Shown here in pieces: positions 9,162 to 17,631 of a stretch of 64,000 nt of DNA. Position 1 is the stretch's first letter. The number at the start of each line of letters is the position of its first letter. Source of the stretch: Deltaproteobacteria bacterium (GTDB lineage Bacteria > Desulfobacterota > GWC2-55-46); assembly GCA_016218105.1 (NCBI GenBank), contig JACRET010000010.1, forward strand, positions 62,001-126,000, read 5' to 3'. Under the pieces are notes generated by a model. It did not search any database, was not told the origin of the DNA, and saw only the letters and a program-made list of their open reading frames with translations. A program made the position numbers and the translations under genes.

Positions 9162-9783
9162 CGATCATCCGTTTTTGAGGGATGGCATAAAAGCTCTTTT
9201 GAACGAAAACCCAGGGCTTGATGTGGTTGGAGAGGCCGAGGACGGCAAATCGGCAATTGAGCAGATACTGCTTTTAAAGCCGGACCTGGCGATTATCGAC
9301 ATCTCAATGCCGAAGGTGGATGGTATTGAGGTAGCGAGAAAGATCGCGAATGAGCTTCCTCAAACAAAGGTGCTGATCTTTTCCATGCACCAGGACCATC
9401 ATTACGCGGCGGAGGCCCTCAAGTCCGGAGCTTCCGGCTATGTGATCAAAGGGTCTGATTCGGATGAGCTGTTATCGGCCATAGATAAAGTCCTCTCAGG
9501 GAAAAGGTATTTAAGCCCCCCGATAGCCGATAAGATGCTGAACGAGTATGTCATAAATAAGGGAGCGGCAGACCCTTTTGACGCGCTCAGCCAGAGGGAG
9601 ATCGAGGTGTTGAGCCTTATCCTCAATGGGGTCAACAGGACAAAGATAGCCGAAGATCTCGATATTTCCGAGTTCACAATAAAAAAACACAGGGCCAACA
9701 TAATGAAAAAGCTGAACGTAGGCAATATGGCTGACCTCGTCAAAATAGGCATCAGAAAGGGCCTCATCAAGATAGAAGATTGA
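9139..9783 (+). CDS. LuxR/NarL-family response regulator
   Basis: A 214-residue two-domain regulator. The receiver has the acidic pair D8/D9, phosphoacceptor D54 in IIDISMPKVDG and the conserved Lys in YVIKGSDSDE. The C-terminal LuxR helix-turn-helix (about 145-210) reads LSQREIEVLSLILNGVN, KIAEDLDISEFTIKKH, RANIMKKLNV. It starts at TTG preceded by GAAGGAGG, inside the end of the kinase gene, so the pair is translationally coupled and is surely a cognate two-component system. As a transcription factor it is the only DNA-binding output in the 7.2-18.9 kb signalling region. Targets are not visible in the sequence. Confidence 0.95.
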   Translation: MARVFIADDHPFLRDGIKALLNENPGLDVVGEAEDGKSAIEQILLLKPDLAIIDISMPKVDGIEVARKIANELPQTKVLIFSMHQDHHYAAEALKSGASGYVIKGSDSDELLSAIDKVLSGKRYLSPPIADKMLNEYVINKGAADPFDALSQREIEVLSLILNGVNRTKIAEDLDISEFTIKKHRANIMKKLNVGNMADLVKIGIRKGLIKIED

Positions 9784-9810
9784 CCTTCCTCTTCCGGGTT
9801 TCTCAGTCGA

Positions 9811-9860
9811 TCCCGGCCCGTTCGGGGAACGGGCCCTACACAGAAGCCCCTGCAGGTAAC
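9811..9860 (+). repeat. Repeat family C, copy 3
   Basis: CCCGGCCCGTTCGGGGAACGGGCCCTACACAGAAGCCCCTGCAGG. Same order of parts as copy 4 at 25091 and reverse of copies 1 and 2. It lies just after the NarL regulator and may act as a transcription end. The remaining bases to 10020 hold only the ribosome binding region GGACGGAGG of the next gene. Confidence 0.75.
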
Positions 9861-10020
9861 TTTTAGACTAGTAATTCCATAGTCCTTTGGATTATCGGCG
9901 CATCCCTCCCGCGGATACCAGATCGGTTCCCTATAAACACAATATAAATTCAATCCTTATTGTTATTAAGGAAAGCGCAAAAACCTCGAAAAGAAACATA
10001 GGGGACGGAGGTCTTGGTGT

Positions 10021-11835
10021 ATGTTTTTCAGGGACATCGATATTAGAAGGAAGCTCTTCATCGCTTTCGGGATTCCAATACTTCTTTTGGCGGTCATATC
10101 CATCGGAGGGCTTGGCGGTTTTTATTGGACGAGAAGCGCTGAAAGAAGCGTCTCTGTAAAAGCCTCACAGGATGCCGAGAGGATAGTAAGGCTCGTTGCC
10201 GCCGTGGAAAAGAATAGAAGGATCATCCTTACCGCGCTGGCTCATAAGGGGCCTCAAACAAGATCAGACAAGGAGGAAATCGCTGATGCCACAAGGGAAG
10301 TAGATGAGGGGCTGGCGTATTTCCTCGCCGCCGGACAGGCATACGATAACGCTGAAAAAGGCGAGATAGAAGGGCTGGATTCATTATGGCGGGACTTCAA
10401 GAGGACAAGGGACTCTGAACTTATGCCCGCGATTTCCGCCGGCAGGACACATGCGGCAGACAGGCTGGCGACAGGGGTGCAGGAGGAGAGATTCAACCGG
10501 TTCATTAAAATATCGGGAGACCTCTCTGCACGCATAAAAACAATGTCCGGGCAGGCTGAGAAGCGGGCGGATAATATATTTTCGGATTACGTCCTGCTCT
10601 ACTTCGTGATTACGGCGTGCTGTCTTTTAAGCGCGATATCGCTCCTTATGTTCATCTCGAAGGACATTGGCGTGAGGCTTAAATCTCTGACCGAAGCCTT
10701 TGAGAAGGTCAAGGGTGGCAATTTAGGCATAAAAACCCCGGTTGACGGCTCGGACGAAATAGGCAGGCTGGCGAACTCCTTGAACCAGATGACAACGCGC
10801 CTGTACGAGGACAAGATAACACAGGAGCAATCTCTTGCGATGTTTAAATGGTATTCGAATGAGAGCGTAAAGAGAATAGCCGAGCTTGAAGATGTCAATG
10901 AGGCGTTCAAAAGAACTCAGCTGGAGCTTGGCCAGAAGAACTCCAGCCTAGAGGAATCGCTGGAGGAGATAAAAAAAATCAACTGTAATCTCGAGGAGAC
11001 AAGGGCGCAGATGATCCAGTCCGAAAAAATGGCCTCAATAGGGCTGCTGGCGGCTGGCGTAACGCATGAAATAAATAACCCCGTCGGCTTTATCGGCAGC
11101 AATCTCAATATACTTACCGGCTATATCAATGATTTCCTTAAAATCCTTCAGATGGACCAGGCCCTTTACGGCGCGGTAAAGGATGGCAGGGCCTCTGAGG
11201 CTATTGAGCTCTTGAGCAAAATAGAGGAATTCATTGAAAAGGCCGACATCGAGTTCGCGATGGAGGACATTGGACACCTGCTTTATGAGTCCCGGGACGG
11301 GATCGAACGGGTGAAATCGATCGTGCGTGGGCTTAAAACATTTTCCCACGGCGGCGCGGCTGAGGCGAAGGAATGCGATATCAATCAATGCCTTGAGGAG
11401 ACTATCAAGGTCTGCTGGCATGAGATCAAATACAAAGCCGAACTTGTAAAAGACCTTGGCGCTCTGCCGCCGGTTCGGTGCAATGCACAGAGGATCAGCC
11501 AGGTATTCATGAATATCATCATAAACGCCGCGGAGGCCATACCAGAGAGAGGCAGGATAGAGGTCAAGACGTACCTGGACGGCGAAGAGGCGGTGATTGA
11601 GATCGCCGACAACGGAGAGGGTATGCCTGAAAACGTCCGGAAACGGATCTTCGAGCCGTTCTTCACGACAAAACCGGTTGGAAAAGGCACGGGCCTTGGG
11701 CTGTCGATCGTCTACGGGATCATAAAGGAGCACAAGGGCAGCATCGACGTTGAAAGCTCCCCGGGAGAAGGAACCAGGTTCACGCTGAGACTGCCCCGCT
11801 TTACCGAAAGCCGTTTGGAAAGCCTTGCCGGGTAG
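10021..11835 (+). CDS. Membrane sensor histidine kinase with four-helix-bundle sensor, HAMP, HisKA and HATPase
   Basis: A 604-residue kinase. Membrane segment 1 is about residues 12-34 and segment 2 about 188-212, enclosing an all-helical extracytoplasmic domain (35-187) of the 4HB/MCP type found in chemoreceptors. A HAMP domain follows (about 213-265, [20 protein letters not shown]), then a long coiled coil (270-335), and the kinase core starting at [20 protein letters not shown] with phosphoacceptor His349. The ATP-binding domain shows [19 protein letters not shown] and [14 protein letters not shown]. The core is of the HEINNP class. It is closely related to the kinase at 15793 in every domain. 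The next gene is a bacteriohemerythrin. No regulator is adjacent; the receiver at 14064 may serve it. Confidence 0.93.
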   Translation: MFFRDIDIRRKLFIAFGIPILLLAVISIGGLGGFYWTRSAERSVSVKASQDAERIVRLVAAVEKNRRIILTALAHKGPQTRSDKEEIADATREVDEGLAYFLAAGQAYDNAEKGEIEGLDSLWRDFKRTRDSELMPAISAGRTHAADRLATGVQEERFNRFIKISGDLSARIKTMSGQAEKRADNIFSDYVLLYFVITACCLLSAISLLMFISKDIGVRLKSLTEAFEKVKGGNLGIKTPVDGSDEIGRLANSLNQMTTRLYEDKITQEQSLAMFKWYSNESVKRIAELEDVNEAFKRTQLELGQKNSSLEESLEEIKKINCNLEETRAQMIQSEKMASIGLLAAGVTHEINNPVGFIGSNLNILTGYINDFLKILQMDQALYGAVKDGRASEAIELLSKIEEFIEKADIEFAMEDIGHLLYESRDGIERVKSIVRGLKTFSHGGAAEAKECDINQCLEETIKVCWHEIKYKAELVKDLGALPPVRCNAQRISQVFMNIIINAAEAIPERGRIEVKTYLDGEEAVIEIADNGEGMPENVRKRIFEPFFTTKPVGKGTGLGLSIVYGIIKEHKGSIDVESSPGEGTRFTLRLPRFTESRLESLAG

Positions 11836-11871
11836 CTTGGGTTTTATACAGAGGTATGAGGATGAAGGGAG

Positions 11872-12294
11872 ATGAGATTGATGGGACTTACCTGGACGGA
11901 GTGGCTTTCAACAGGCGTTGAATGGCAGGATGAGCAGCACAAGGAGCTTTTCGGCAAGATAAACAGGCTTATGGGATTGATAGAGGGAAAGAGCGAATGG
12001 AAAGATCTCGCCGACATCTTAAGGTTTCTCGATATTTATATAAGCAGCCACTTCCGCAATGAAGAATCAGCGATGTATAAATTGAGATACCCTGAATCTT
12101 TCTCACACAAGGCGCAGCACGAGCTTTTTAAAAGATTAGTCGCAAATCTAAAGGATCGATTCGAGAGAGCGGAAGGCCGGGACATTCGAATTTTCGCCTC
12201 TGAATTGCAAAAACTGCTGACAGACTGGCTTTACGGCCATATTGCCCAGGAAGACAAGAGGCTCGGTTCATTTCTCCAGGCTCATGGCCATTGA
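11872..12294 (+). CDS. Bacteriohemerythrin (oxygen-binding di-iron protein)
   Basis: A 140-residue single-domain hemerythrin. The di-iron ligands are in place: His in DEQHKEL (helix A), H-x3-E in SHFRNEES (helix B), the H-x3-H of HKAQHELF (helix C) and H-x4-D in HIAQEDK (helix D). It reversibly binds O2 in the cytoplasm and can store, deliver or sense it. The ATG at 11872 is preceded by AAGGGAG very closely; the ATG at 11881 (MGLTWTEW) aligns better with the family start and is an equally good choice. Lying between two histidine kinases, it may provide oxygen information or protection to the signalling proteins (inference). A second paralogue lies at 38617. Confidence 0.93.
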   Translation: MRLMGLTWTEWLSTGVEWQDEQHKELFGKINRLMGLIEGKSEWKDLADILRFLDIYISSHFRNEESAMYKLRYPESFSHKAQHELFKRLVANLKDRFERAEGRDIRIFASELQKLLTDWLYGHIAQEDKRLGSFLQAHGH

Positions 12295-12340
12295 AAGACG
12301 GTTTGTAAAATGAGCACCAGTCAATAAGGATCTCCCGAAT

Positions 12341-14053
12341 ATGGAAGCGCTGGACGCAAGAGAGTTCATAAAGTCATTAACCAAGCTGATCGGAAGGGTA
12401 AACCTCTACGGGCTGGGCCATCCGGCGGCAACCGAGGCCTTTAACGCGCTCGATGAGCCGCTCTCATCCATTTTAAAGTCGGGCCCGGTTACAATAAGCG
12501 CTGCCGAAGGCAAGGTACTGGTAAACGGTCTTCCTGTTGAAGAGACTTCCTCGCTCAGCTCGGTACTCGGCAGGTTCGACATTCACAGCCTTGTGTTCGA
12601 GCCGGGGGTCGCACGCAAGGATATGGCCTTGCTCGCCAAGGCGCTTTCAACGGGTTCCTCCAACGCCTTTGAAGACCCTCTATTTAGCACCGTCAGTTGT
12701 ATAAGGGTAAATACCGTACATTACGTCAAGACAGGCAGTGACACAGCTCCGGAACTCGGCGTGGACTTCGACGCGGAGGCCATCGGCGGCCTGACCATCG
12801 AGGCTATAATAAGGAAATTCATCGAGAAGACCGTGCCGAGCTCTCAGGACAGGAAAAAGATATTTGAGATAGTAATGAATAAGTTTTCAAGCGAAGTTGC
12901 CGATAAGGTAAATGACGCCACAAGGGAGCTTAAGAAGGAAAAGGCCGAGATCGAAAGGGATAAGGAAAAGACCGAAAGCGTAATCGCCAATTCGGTATTA
13001 GGCTCAATAACGGTTGACAGATACGGAAAGATCGTCATGCTCAATCCTGAAGGCGAGAAGATAGTCGGCTCGAGGCTGATGGAGAAGGCAGGAAGGCCCG
13101 TCTGGGAAGGGCTCGGAGAGGGGCAGATGGTCACGATCATCGGAAATGAGGACGGAAGCGCCATCTCCGTAAAAGACGTAATGGTAAAGGGAGAGGACGA
13201 GACAAAGAGGCTTCTGCGCGCGAGCAACGCCGTCATCCGTGACCTGGAAGGGAAGATGGTCGGAATATTTTCCGTGCTTAGCGATATCACCAAATACAAA
13301 GAGCTCGACCGGATGAAAAAGGATTTCGTGGCGAGCGTCACCCACGAGCTGAGGACCCCGCTGGCGGCGACCAAACAGGCCTTGTCCAATATTCTGGTCT
13401 TGAACGACTCTCTTGAAGGCGAGCAGAAAAAAATGCTCGAGATCGCGCTCAGGAACACCGAGAGGCTCTCGCGGCTCGTCAATGACATATTGGACTTCGC
13501 GAAGATAGAAGCCGGAAAATTGAAGTTGAAGCAGGAGATAATCGAGACAGGAGTCCTCCTTAAGGAAGTCATATCCACTGTCAGGCCCCTTGCCGAAAGC
13601 AAAGGCGTACAGCTCTCTTTTGAATCAAGCGGCGCGCTCCCGAGGCTCCTTGCCGACAGGGACAGGATTACGCAGGTATTTATTAATTTATTGAGTAACG
13701 CGGTCAAATTTACCGATAAGGACGGTAAGGTAGCCGTTTACGCCTCCGGCTTGAATACCGACGGGAATAACGCGTTCCTGAACTTAAGCGTAAAAGACAC
13801 CGGCCGCGGCATGGAGAAAGAGGACCTGGGGAAGATATTCAATAAATTTGTCCAGGTCGGGCCGGCGAGTTCCGGCGGAACCGGCCTCGGGCTTGCGATC
13901 ACTAAGGCGATAGTCGAGGCGCACGGCGGCGCGGTAAAGGCCGAGAGTGAAATATGTAAAGGCTCTGTTTTTACGGTCGCCCTCCCTGTCCTGCCTGAAG
14001 ACGCGTCTTTCGCGAGGAGCCCCGCTCAAAAGAAATTTGTAAACCTAAATTAA
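12341..14053 (+). CDS. Soluble PAS histidine kinase with N-terminal GHP domain
   Basis: A 570-residue kinase without membrane segments. Residues 1-135 form a domain beginning with LIGRVNLYGLGHPAATEAF; the same kind of domain opens the HD-GYP protein and the HEAT protein at 55-58 kb. A coiled coil follows (about 185-205), then a PAS domain (about 210-325, SVLGSITVDRYGKIVMLNPEG), HisKA with His335 in VTHELRTPLAATKQ, and HATPase_c (about 440-560; NLLSNAVKFTDKDG, VKDTGRGM, GGTGLGLAI). Kinases of this HELRTP type are EnvZ/PhoR-like. The receiver-only protein begins 10 bases after the stop and is the likely partner. The role of the GHP domain is unknown. Confidence 0.92.
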   Translation: MEALDAREFIKSLTKLIGRVNLYGLGHPAATEAFNALDEPLSSILKSGPVTISAAEGKVLVNGLPVEETSSLSSVLGRFDIHSLVFEPGVARKDMALLAKALSTGSSNAFEDPLFSTVSCIRVNTVHYVKTGSDTAPELGVDFDAEAIGGLTIEAIIRKFIEKTVPSSQDRKKIFEIVMNKFSSEVADKVNDATRELKKEKAEIERDKEKTESVIANSVLGSITVDRYGKIVMLNPEGEKIVGSRLMEKAGRPVWEGLGEGQMVTIIGNEDGSAISVKDVMVKGEDETKRLLRASNAVIRDLEGKMVGIFSVLSDITKYKELDRMKKDFVASVTHELRTPLAATKQALSNILVLNDSLEGEQKKMLEIALRNTERLSRLVNDILDFAKIEAGKLKLKQEIIETGVLLKEVISTVRPLAESKGVQLSFESSGALPRLLADRDRITQVFINLLSNAVKFTDKDGKVAVYASGLNTDGNNAFLNLSVKDTGRGMEKEDLGKIFNKFVQVGPASSGGTGLGLAITKAIVEAHGGAVKAESEICKGSVFTVALPVLPEDASFARSPAQKKFVNLN

Positions 14054-14063
14054 CGGGTGATCC

Positions 14064-14462
14064 ATGCAGACCGGCAGAAAAAACATTCTTTTGATAGACG
14101 ATGAAAGCGATTATTCCGATACGATGGGCTTTTACCTTCGGGCGAAAGGCCATAATGTAAGGACAGCGCAGTCCGGGAGGGCCGGAATAGAAGAGATCAA
14201 AAAAGAGTGCCCTGACATAGTCTTCCTCGATTTCATGATGCCGGAGATGAACGGGGTCGAGACGTTAAAGGGGATAAGGGGGCTTAAGCCCTTATTGCCT
14301 GTTATTATGGTCACATCCTATGCCTCGGATGAGCTGATGGAGGAAGCGGCTTCGATCGGGATTTCTTCCATATTCCAGAAGGCTGACGACTTCTCTTTGG
14401 CGGCGAGGCTTATTCAGGAAACGCTTGAGGGCCGCGCGGAATCCTCCGCGATGCGCATTTGA
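14064..14462 (+). CDS. Single-domain response regulator (CheY-like receiver)
   Basis: A 132-residue receiver with no output domain. It has the acidic residues D12/D13, phosphoacceptor D56 in IVFLDFMMPEMNG, the Thr/Ser in MVTSYAS and the Lys in IFQKADD. A receiver alone can act as a protein-protein switch or as a phosphate shuttle between the several kinases encoded around it. It follows the GHP-PAS kinase by 10 bases, and the next kinase starts 11 bases after its stop, so the three are one operon. Confidence 0.93.
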   Translation: MQTGRKNILLIDDESDYSDTMGFYLRAKGHNVRTAQSGRAGIEEIKKECPDIVFLDFMMPEMNGVETLKGIRGLKPLLPVIMVTSYASDELMEEAASIGISSIFQKADDFSLAARLIQETLEGRAESSAMRI

Positions 14463-14473
14463 AGGAAGGCGCC

Positions 14474-15796
14474 ATGTCAAACCTGCCTGCAACACAGGGC
14501 CTTTCCAGGACGGGGTCTTTTGATGAGGATCTGATCCTTATCGACCGGCGGCAGTTGAAGGGCCTTATACGGGATATGGGCGAAAGCCTCATAGTTATCG
14601 GTCATGACGCGTGTATTTCGTTCGTAAATAAATCCACCCTGAAGCTGCTCGATTATGAGACGGATGAGATTGTCGGCGCGCCGCTCGGAAGGTTTATCGC
14701 CGACGATAATCTGGATTTCTTCCGCGCCCTCAGGGACTTGATAACAAAGGGCCCCATCAGGGATTTCAGGCTGGATTACCTATCAAAGGAAAATATAAGG
14801 GTCCCCGTAAGCGTGAATGGGTCAGCTTTAAGGGACGACTCCGGAGGATTCCTGGGGATAATCATAGTCGCCAGGGACATGAGGGATGTCCTCGGCCTCA
14901 TCAGGGAGCTTGAGGACTCCAAGCACGGCCTTGAGGGCAAGGTAAAGGCGAGGACGAAGGAGCTTGAGGCCGCCTATTCCGAGCTTGGCAGAGCGCAGGC
15001 TGAGCTCCTGCGCAAAGAGAAGCTGGCTTCGATAGGGCAGCTCGCGGCCGGTCTCGCCCATGAGATCAATAACCCTACGGCCTTTATATTGGGTAATATC
15101 GGGACGTTCGAGTCCTATGTTACGGATATCTTCGCCCTTTTAAAAAAGTACGGGGAGGCAGCCTCTGTCCTCTCCGGCGCTGACGCGGCGATACGGCTTG
15201 AAGAGGCGGAGGAACTCAAAAAGAAGTTCGACATCGACTTCATCGTCAAGGACATGGCGGATTTGATAGGCGAGACAAGATACGGCGTGGAGCGGATAAT
15301 GGGCATAATCTCCGATATTAGGGCCTTCTCCCATATAGATTCCATGGAGGTCGCCTACGCTGACATAAACGACGCCCTTGAGAACACGATAAGGCTCGCT
15401 GAAAACGGGATAAGCCCCGGGGCGATTGTATCGAAAGATCTCGGCGACATACCCAAGGTCAAATGCAATTGCGGAGAGCTTAATCAGGCATTCATGAATA
15501 TGCTTGTGAACGCCATTCAGGCCATAGGCGATCACGGAGAGGTGAAGGTAAGGACCTGGCGGGACGGCTTGAATATTTTTATCGAGATAAAAGACACGGG
15601 GTGCGGCATATCCGACGATCACATTCAGAGGATATTCGATCCCTTCTTCACGACAAAAGACGTCGGGAAGGGCAAGGGGCTCGGCCTTTCCATAGCATAC
15701 AGCATCATTAAGCGCCACAGCGGCGAGATATTCGTTGAAAGCAAGGCTGGGGGCGGAACTGCGTTCACTATTTCATTGCCGGTAGAAGACATATGA
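14474..15796 (+). CDS. Soluble PAS histidine kinase (HEINNP class)
   Basis: A 440-residue cytoplasmic kinase. I start it at the ATG that follows GAAGGAAGG by four bases; a TTG five codons upstream sits before that site and is less likely. A PAS domain covers about 30-145 (DMGESLIVIGHDACISFVN, ending IVARDMRD), then a coiled coil (150-185) and the kinase core KLASIGQLAAGLAHEINNP with His196, followed by HATPase_c (about 310-435; NMLVNAIQAIGDHG, IKDTGCGI, GKGLGLSIAYSI). The core is very similar to those at 10021 and 15793. Its stop overlaps the next kinase start (ATGA), so two kinases are translationally coupled, an uncommon arrangement that suggests hetero-oligomers or a relay (inference). Confidence 0.92.
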   Translation: MSNLPATQGLSRTGSFDEDLILIDRRQLKGLIRDMGESLIVIGHDACISFVNKSTLKLLDYETDEIVGAPLGRFIADDNLDFFRALRDLITKGPIRDFRLDYLSKENIRVPVSVNGSALRDDSGGFLGIIIVARDMRDVLGLIRELEDSKHGLEGKVKARTKELEAAYSELGRAQAELLRKEKLASIGQLAAGLAHEINNPTAFILGNIGTFESYVTDIFALLKKYGEAASVLSGADAAIRLEEAEELKKKFDIDFIVKDMADLIGETRYGVERIMGIISDIRAFSHIDSMEVAYADINDALENTIRLAENGISPGAIVSKDLGDIPKVKCNCGELNQAFMNMLVNAIQAIGDHGEVKVRTWRDGLNIFIEIKDTGCGISDDHIQRIFDPFFTTKDVGKGKGLGLSIAYSIIKRHSGEIFVESKAGGGTAFTISLPVEDI

Positions 15797-17619
15797 GATG
15801 GGATTTCATTTCAAAGAACATCAGTGTAAGGAAAAAGATGCTCGCCATATTCGGGGTGTCTGTATTCTTTATTGGAGGGATGATCGCCGCCGGGGTTTTC
15901 AACATGTTTGCCATGAGGAACGCCTCTCGTGACGTGTACGAGGAAAAATTCTCCAAAACTGTCCGTATAATGAATTTGAGAACGGATATCGAGGACGCCA
16001 GGCGCGCGCTTTTAACCGCGCTTATCCAGAAAGAAGCGGTCAATACCTTCCTGGAATTGGAAACGCTTAAGAAGACATCCAGGAGGATAGACGGCTCCAT
16101 AAGCGAGATCCTCTCCGGGGGGCTTTATGACAAGGAAGCCCTTGCTCAAGCCGGTGAGATGAAGTCCGTATGGGAATCCTTCAAGAAAACAAGGGAAGAG
16201 GAGATACTTCCAGCCGTGTACGGAGGTAAGTACCCTCTGGCCTTAAAGCTGGCGCGCGGGGTTCAGGAAGAGAGGTTCAAGCGCCTGATCGATATCTCCT
16301 CGGCGCTTATCGAGCATGAGACCGCTGAAGCGCTCTCGGCCCAGAGAAAAGTGGAGGACGGGTTCAGGACCACCATAATAATCTTTACCGCAATCGCGCT
16401 CTCAGGCGCCGTCTGTGCCTTATACCTTATATCGAAGCTTACGGGGGAACTGGACAGGAGCTTGAATACCCTGCTGGAAGCCATAGAAAATTTTCAGAGC
16501 GGCGATTTGAGGATAAAGATCGAGGGCGCCGGAAAAGACGAGGTTGGCAGGCTCGCCGAAGGCCTTAACAGGCTCTTCAGGCGGCTTTATGAAGACAGGG
16601 TGGCTAACGAGCAGTACATAAGCATACTGGACTGGGAAAAAGAGGAGAAGGAGAAGACGGCGTCAGAGCTAGCGCTCTCAAATGCCAGCCTGTGCGACGC
16701 GCAGATGGAACTCGAGCAAAAGAACGAGCACCTGGAAAAATACATAAATGAGCTCAGGAAAGCCAATCAGCAGCTTGCGGATACGCGCACACAGATGCTT
16801 CAGTCAGAGAAGATGGCCTCAATAGGGCAGCTAGCGGCCGGCGTGGCTCATGAGATAAATAATCCGATCGCATTCGTAAGCAGCAATATAAATACGCTTG
16901 AGGGGTATGTGACGGATATGAATCTGCTCTTTAAGTCCTATGGGGAAGTGGACAGGTTTATCACCGATGGGAAGTTTGAAGAGGCCGTAGAGTCCAACAG
17001 GAAAATAGCGGCATTGAAGAGGACGCTTGATTTTGATTTTATCGTCGATCAGACCGGAAACCTTATAAATGAATCTAAAGACGGCATAACAAGGGTAAAC
17101 TCCATCGTCCAGGGATTGCGGGACTTTTCGCATGAGGGCAATGACCTCATGATCGAATACGATATCAACAAATGCCTGAAAGATACGATAAAGATCGCCT
17201 GGCATGAGATAAAGTATAAAGCCGAGCTTGATTACCGGCCCGGGCCCATCCCTCCGGTCCTCTGCCGGCCTCAGCAGATCAATCAGGTCTTTCTAAACAT
17301 GATCATAAATGCGGTGCAGGCTATTCCAGACAAGGGAGAGATCAGCATACAGAGTTACACGAAGGACCGTTACGTTGTCATCGAGATAAAAGACAGCGGG
17401 ACAGGCATCCCTGACGAGATACAGAACAAGATATTTGACCCGTTCTTTACGACAAAATCCGTGGGCCAGGGCACGGGCCTCGGCCTTTCGATAGCGTACG
17501 GGATAATTAGGGAGCACAAGGGCGTTATTGAGTTCGAGAGCAAGGCTGGGGAGGGCACTACGTTCATGGTATATCTGCCTATCGACAGGGAAGCTCAGTA
17601 TATGGGCACTGTTCATTAA
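15793..17619 (+). CDS. Membrane sensor histidine kinase with four-helix-bundle sensor and HAMP (paralogue of 10021)
   Basis: A 608-residue kinase with the same architecture as the kinase at 10021: membrane segment 1 (about 14-36), helical outer domain (37-193), membrane segment 2 (about 195-218), HAMP (220-272, SGDLRIKIEGAGKDEVGRLAE), coiled coil (280-340) and the core KMASIGQLAAGVAHEINNP with His353. HATPase motifs are NMIINAVQAIPDKG, IKDSGTGIPDE and [14 protein letters not shown]. Specific identities with the other copy, such as GVQEERF in the sensor and [10 protein letters not shown] in the core, point to gene duplication within the cluster. It overlaps the preceding PAS kinase by four bases and is followed after 12 bases by the receiver-HD-GYP gene, a probable output. 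Confidence 0.93.
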   Translation: MRWDFISKNISVRKKMLAIFGVSVFFIGGMIAAGVFNMFAMRNASRDVYEEKFSKTVRIMNLRTDIEDARRALLTALIQKEAVNTFLELETLKKTSRRIDGSISEILSGGLYDKEALAQAGEMKSVWESFKKTREEEILPAVYGGKYPLALKLARGVQEERFKRLIDISSALIEHETAEALSAQRKVEDGFRTTIIIFTAIALSGAVCALYLISKLTGELDRSLNTLLEAIENFQSGDLRIKIEGAGKDEVGRLAEGLNRLFRRLYEDRVANEQYISILDWEKEEKEKTASELALSNASLCDAQMELEQKNEHLEKYINELRKANQQLADTRTQMLQSEKMASIGQLAAGVAHEINNPIAFVSSNINTLEGYVTDMNLLFKSYGEVDRFITDGKFEEAVESNRKIAALKRTLDFDFIVDQTGNLINESKDGITRVNSIVQGLRDFSHEGNDLMIEYDINKCLKDTIKIAWHEIKYKAELDYRPGPIPPVLCRPQQINQVFLNMIINAVQAIPDKGEISIQSYTKDRYVVIEIKDSGTGIPDEIQNKIFDPFFTTKSVGQGTGLGLSIAYGIIREHKGVIEFESKAGEGTTFMVYLPIDREAQYMGTVH

Positions 17620-17631
17620 GGGAGCGAGCTT

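Noticed and set aside
12844-13707. 287-codon frame on the minus strand inside a histidine kinase gene
   Set aside because: Antisense shadow with Ser/Leu-rich composition typical of the reverse of conserved kinase codons; no start context.
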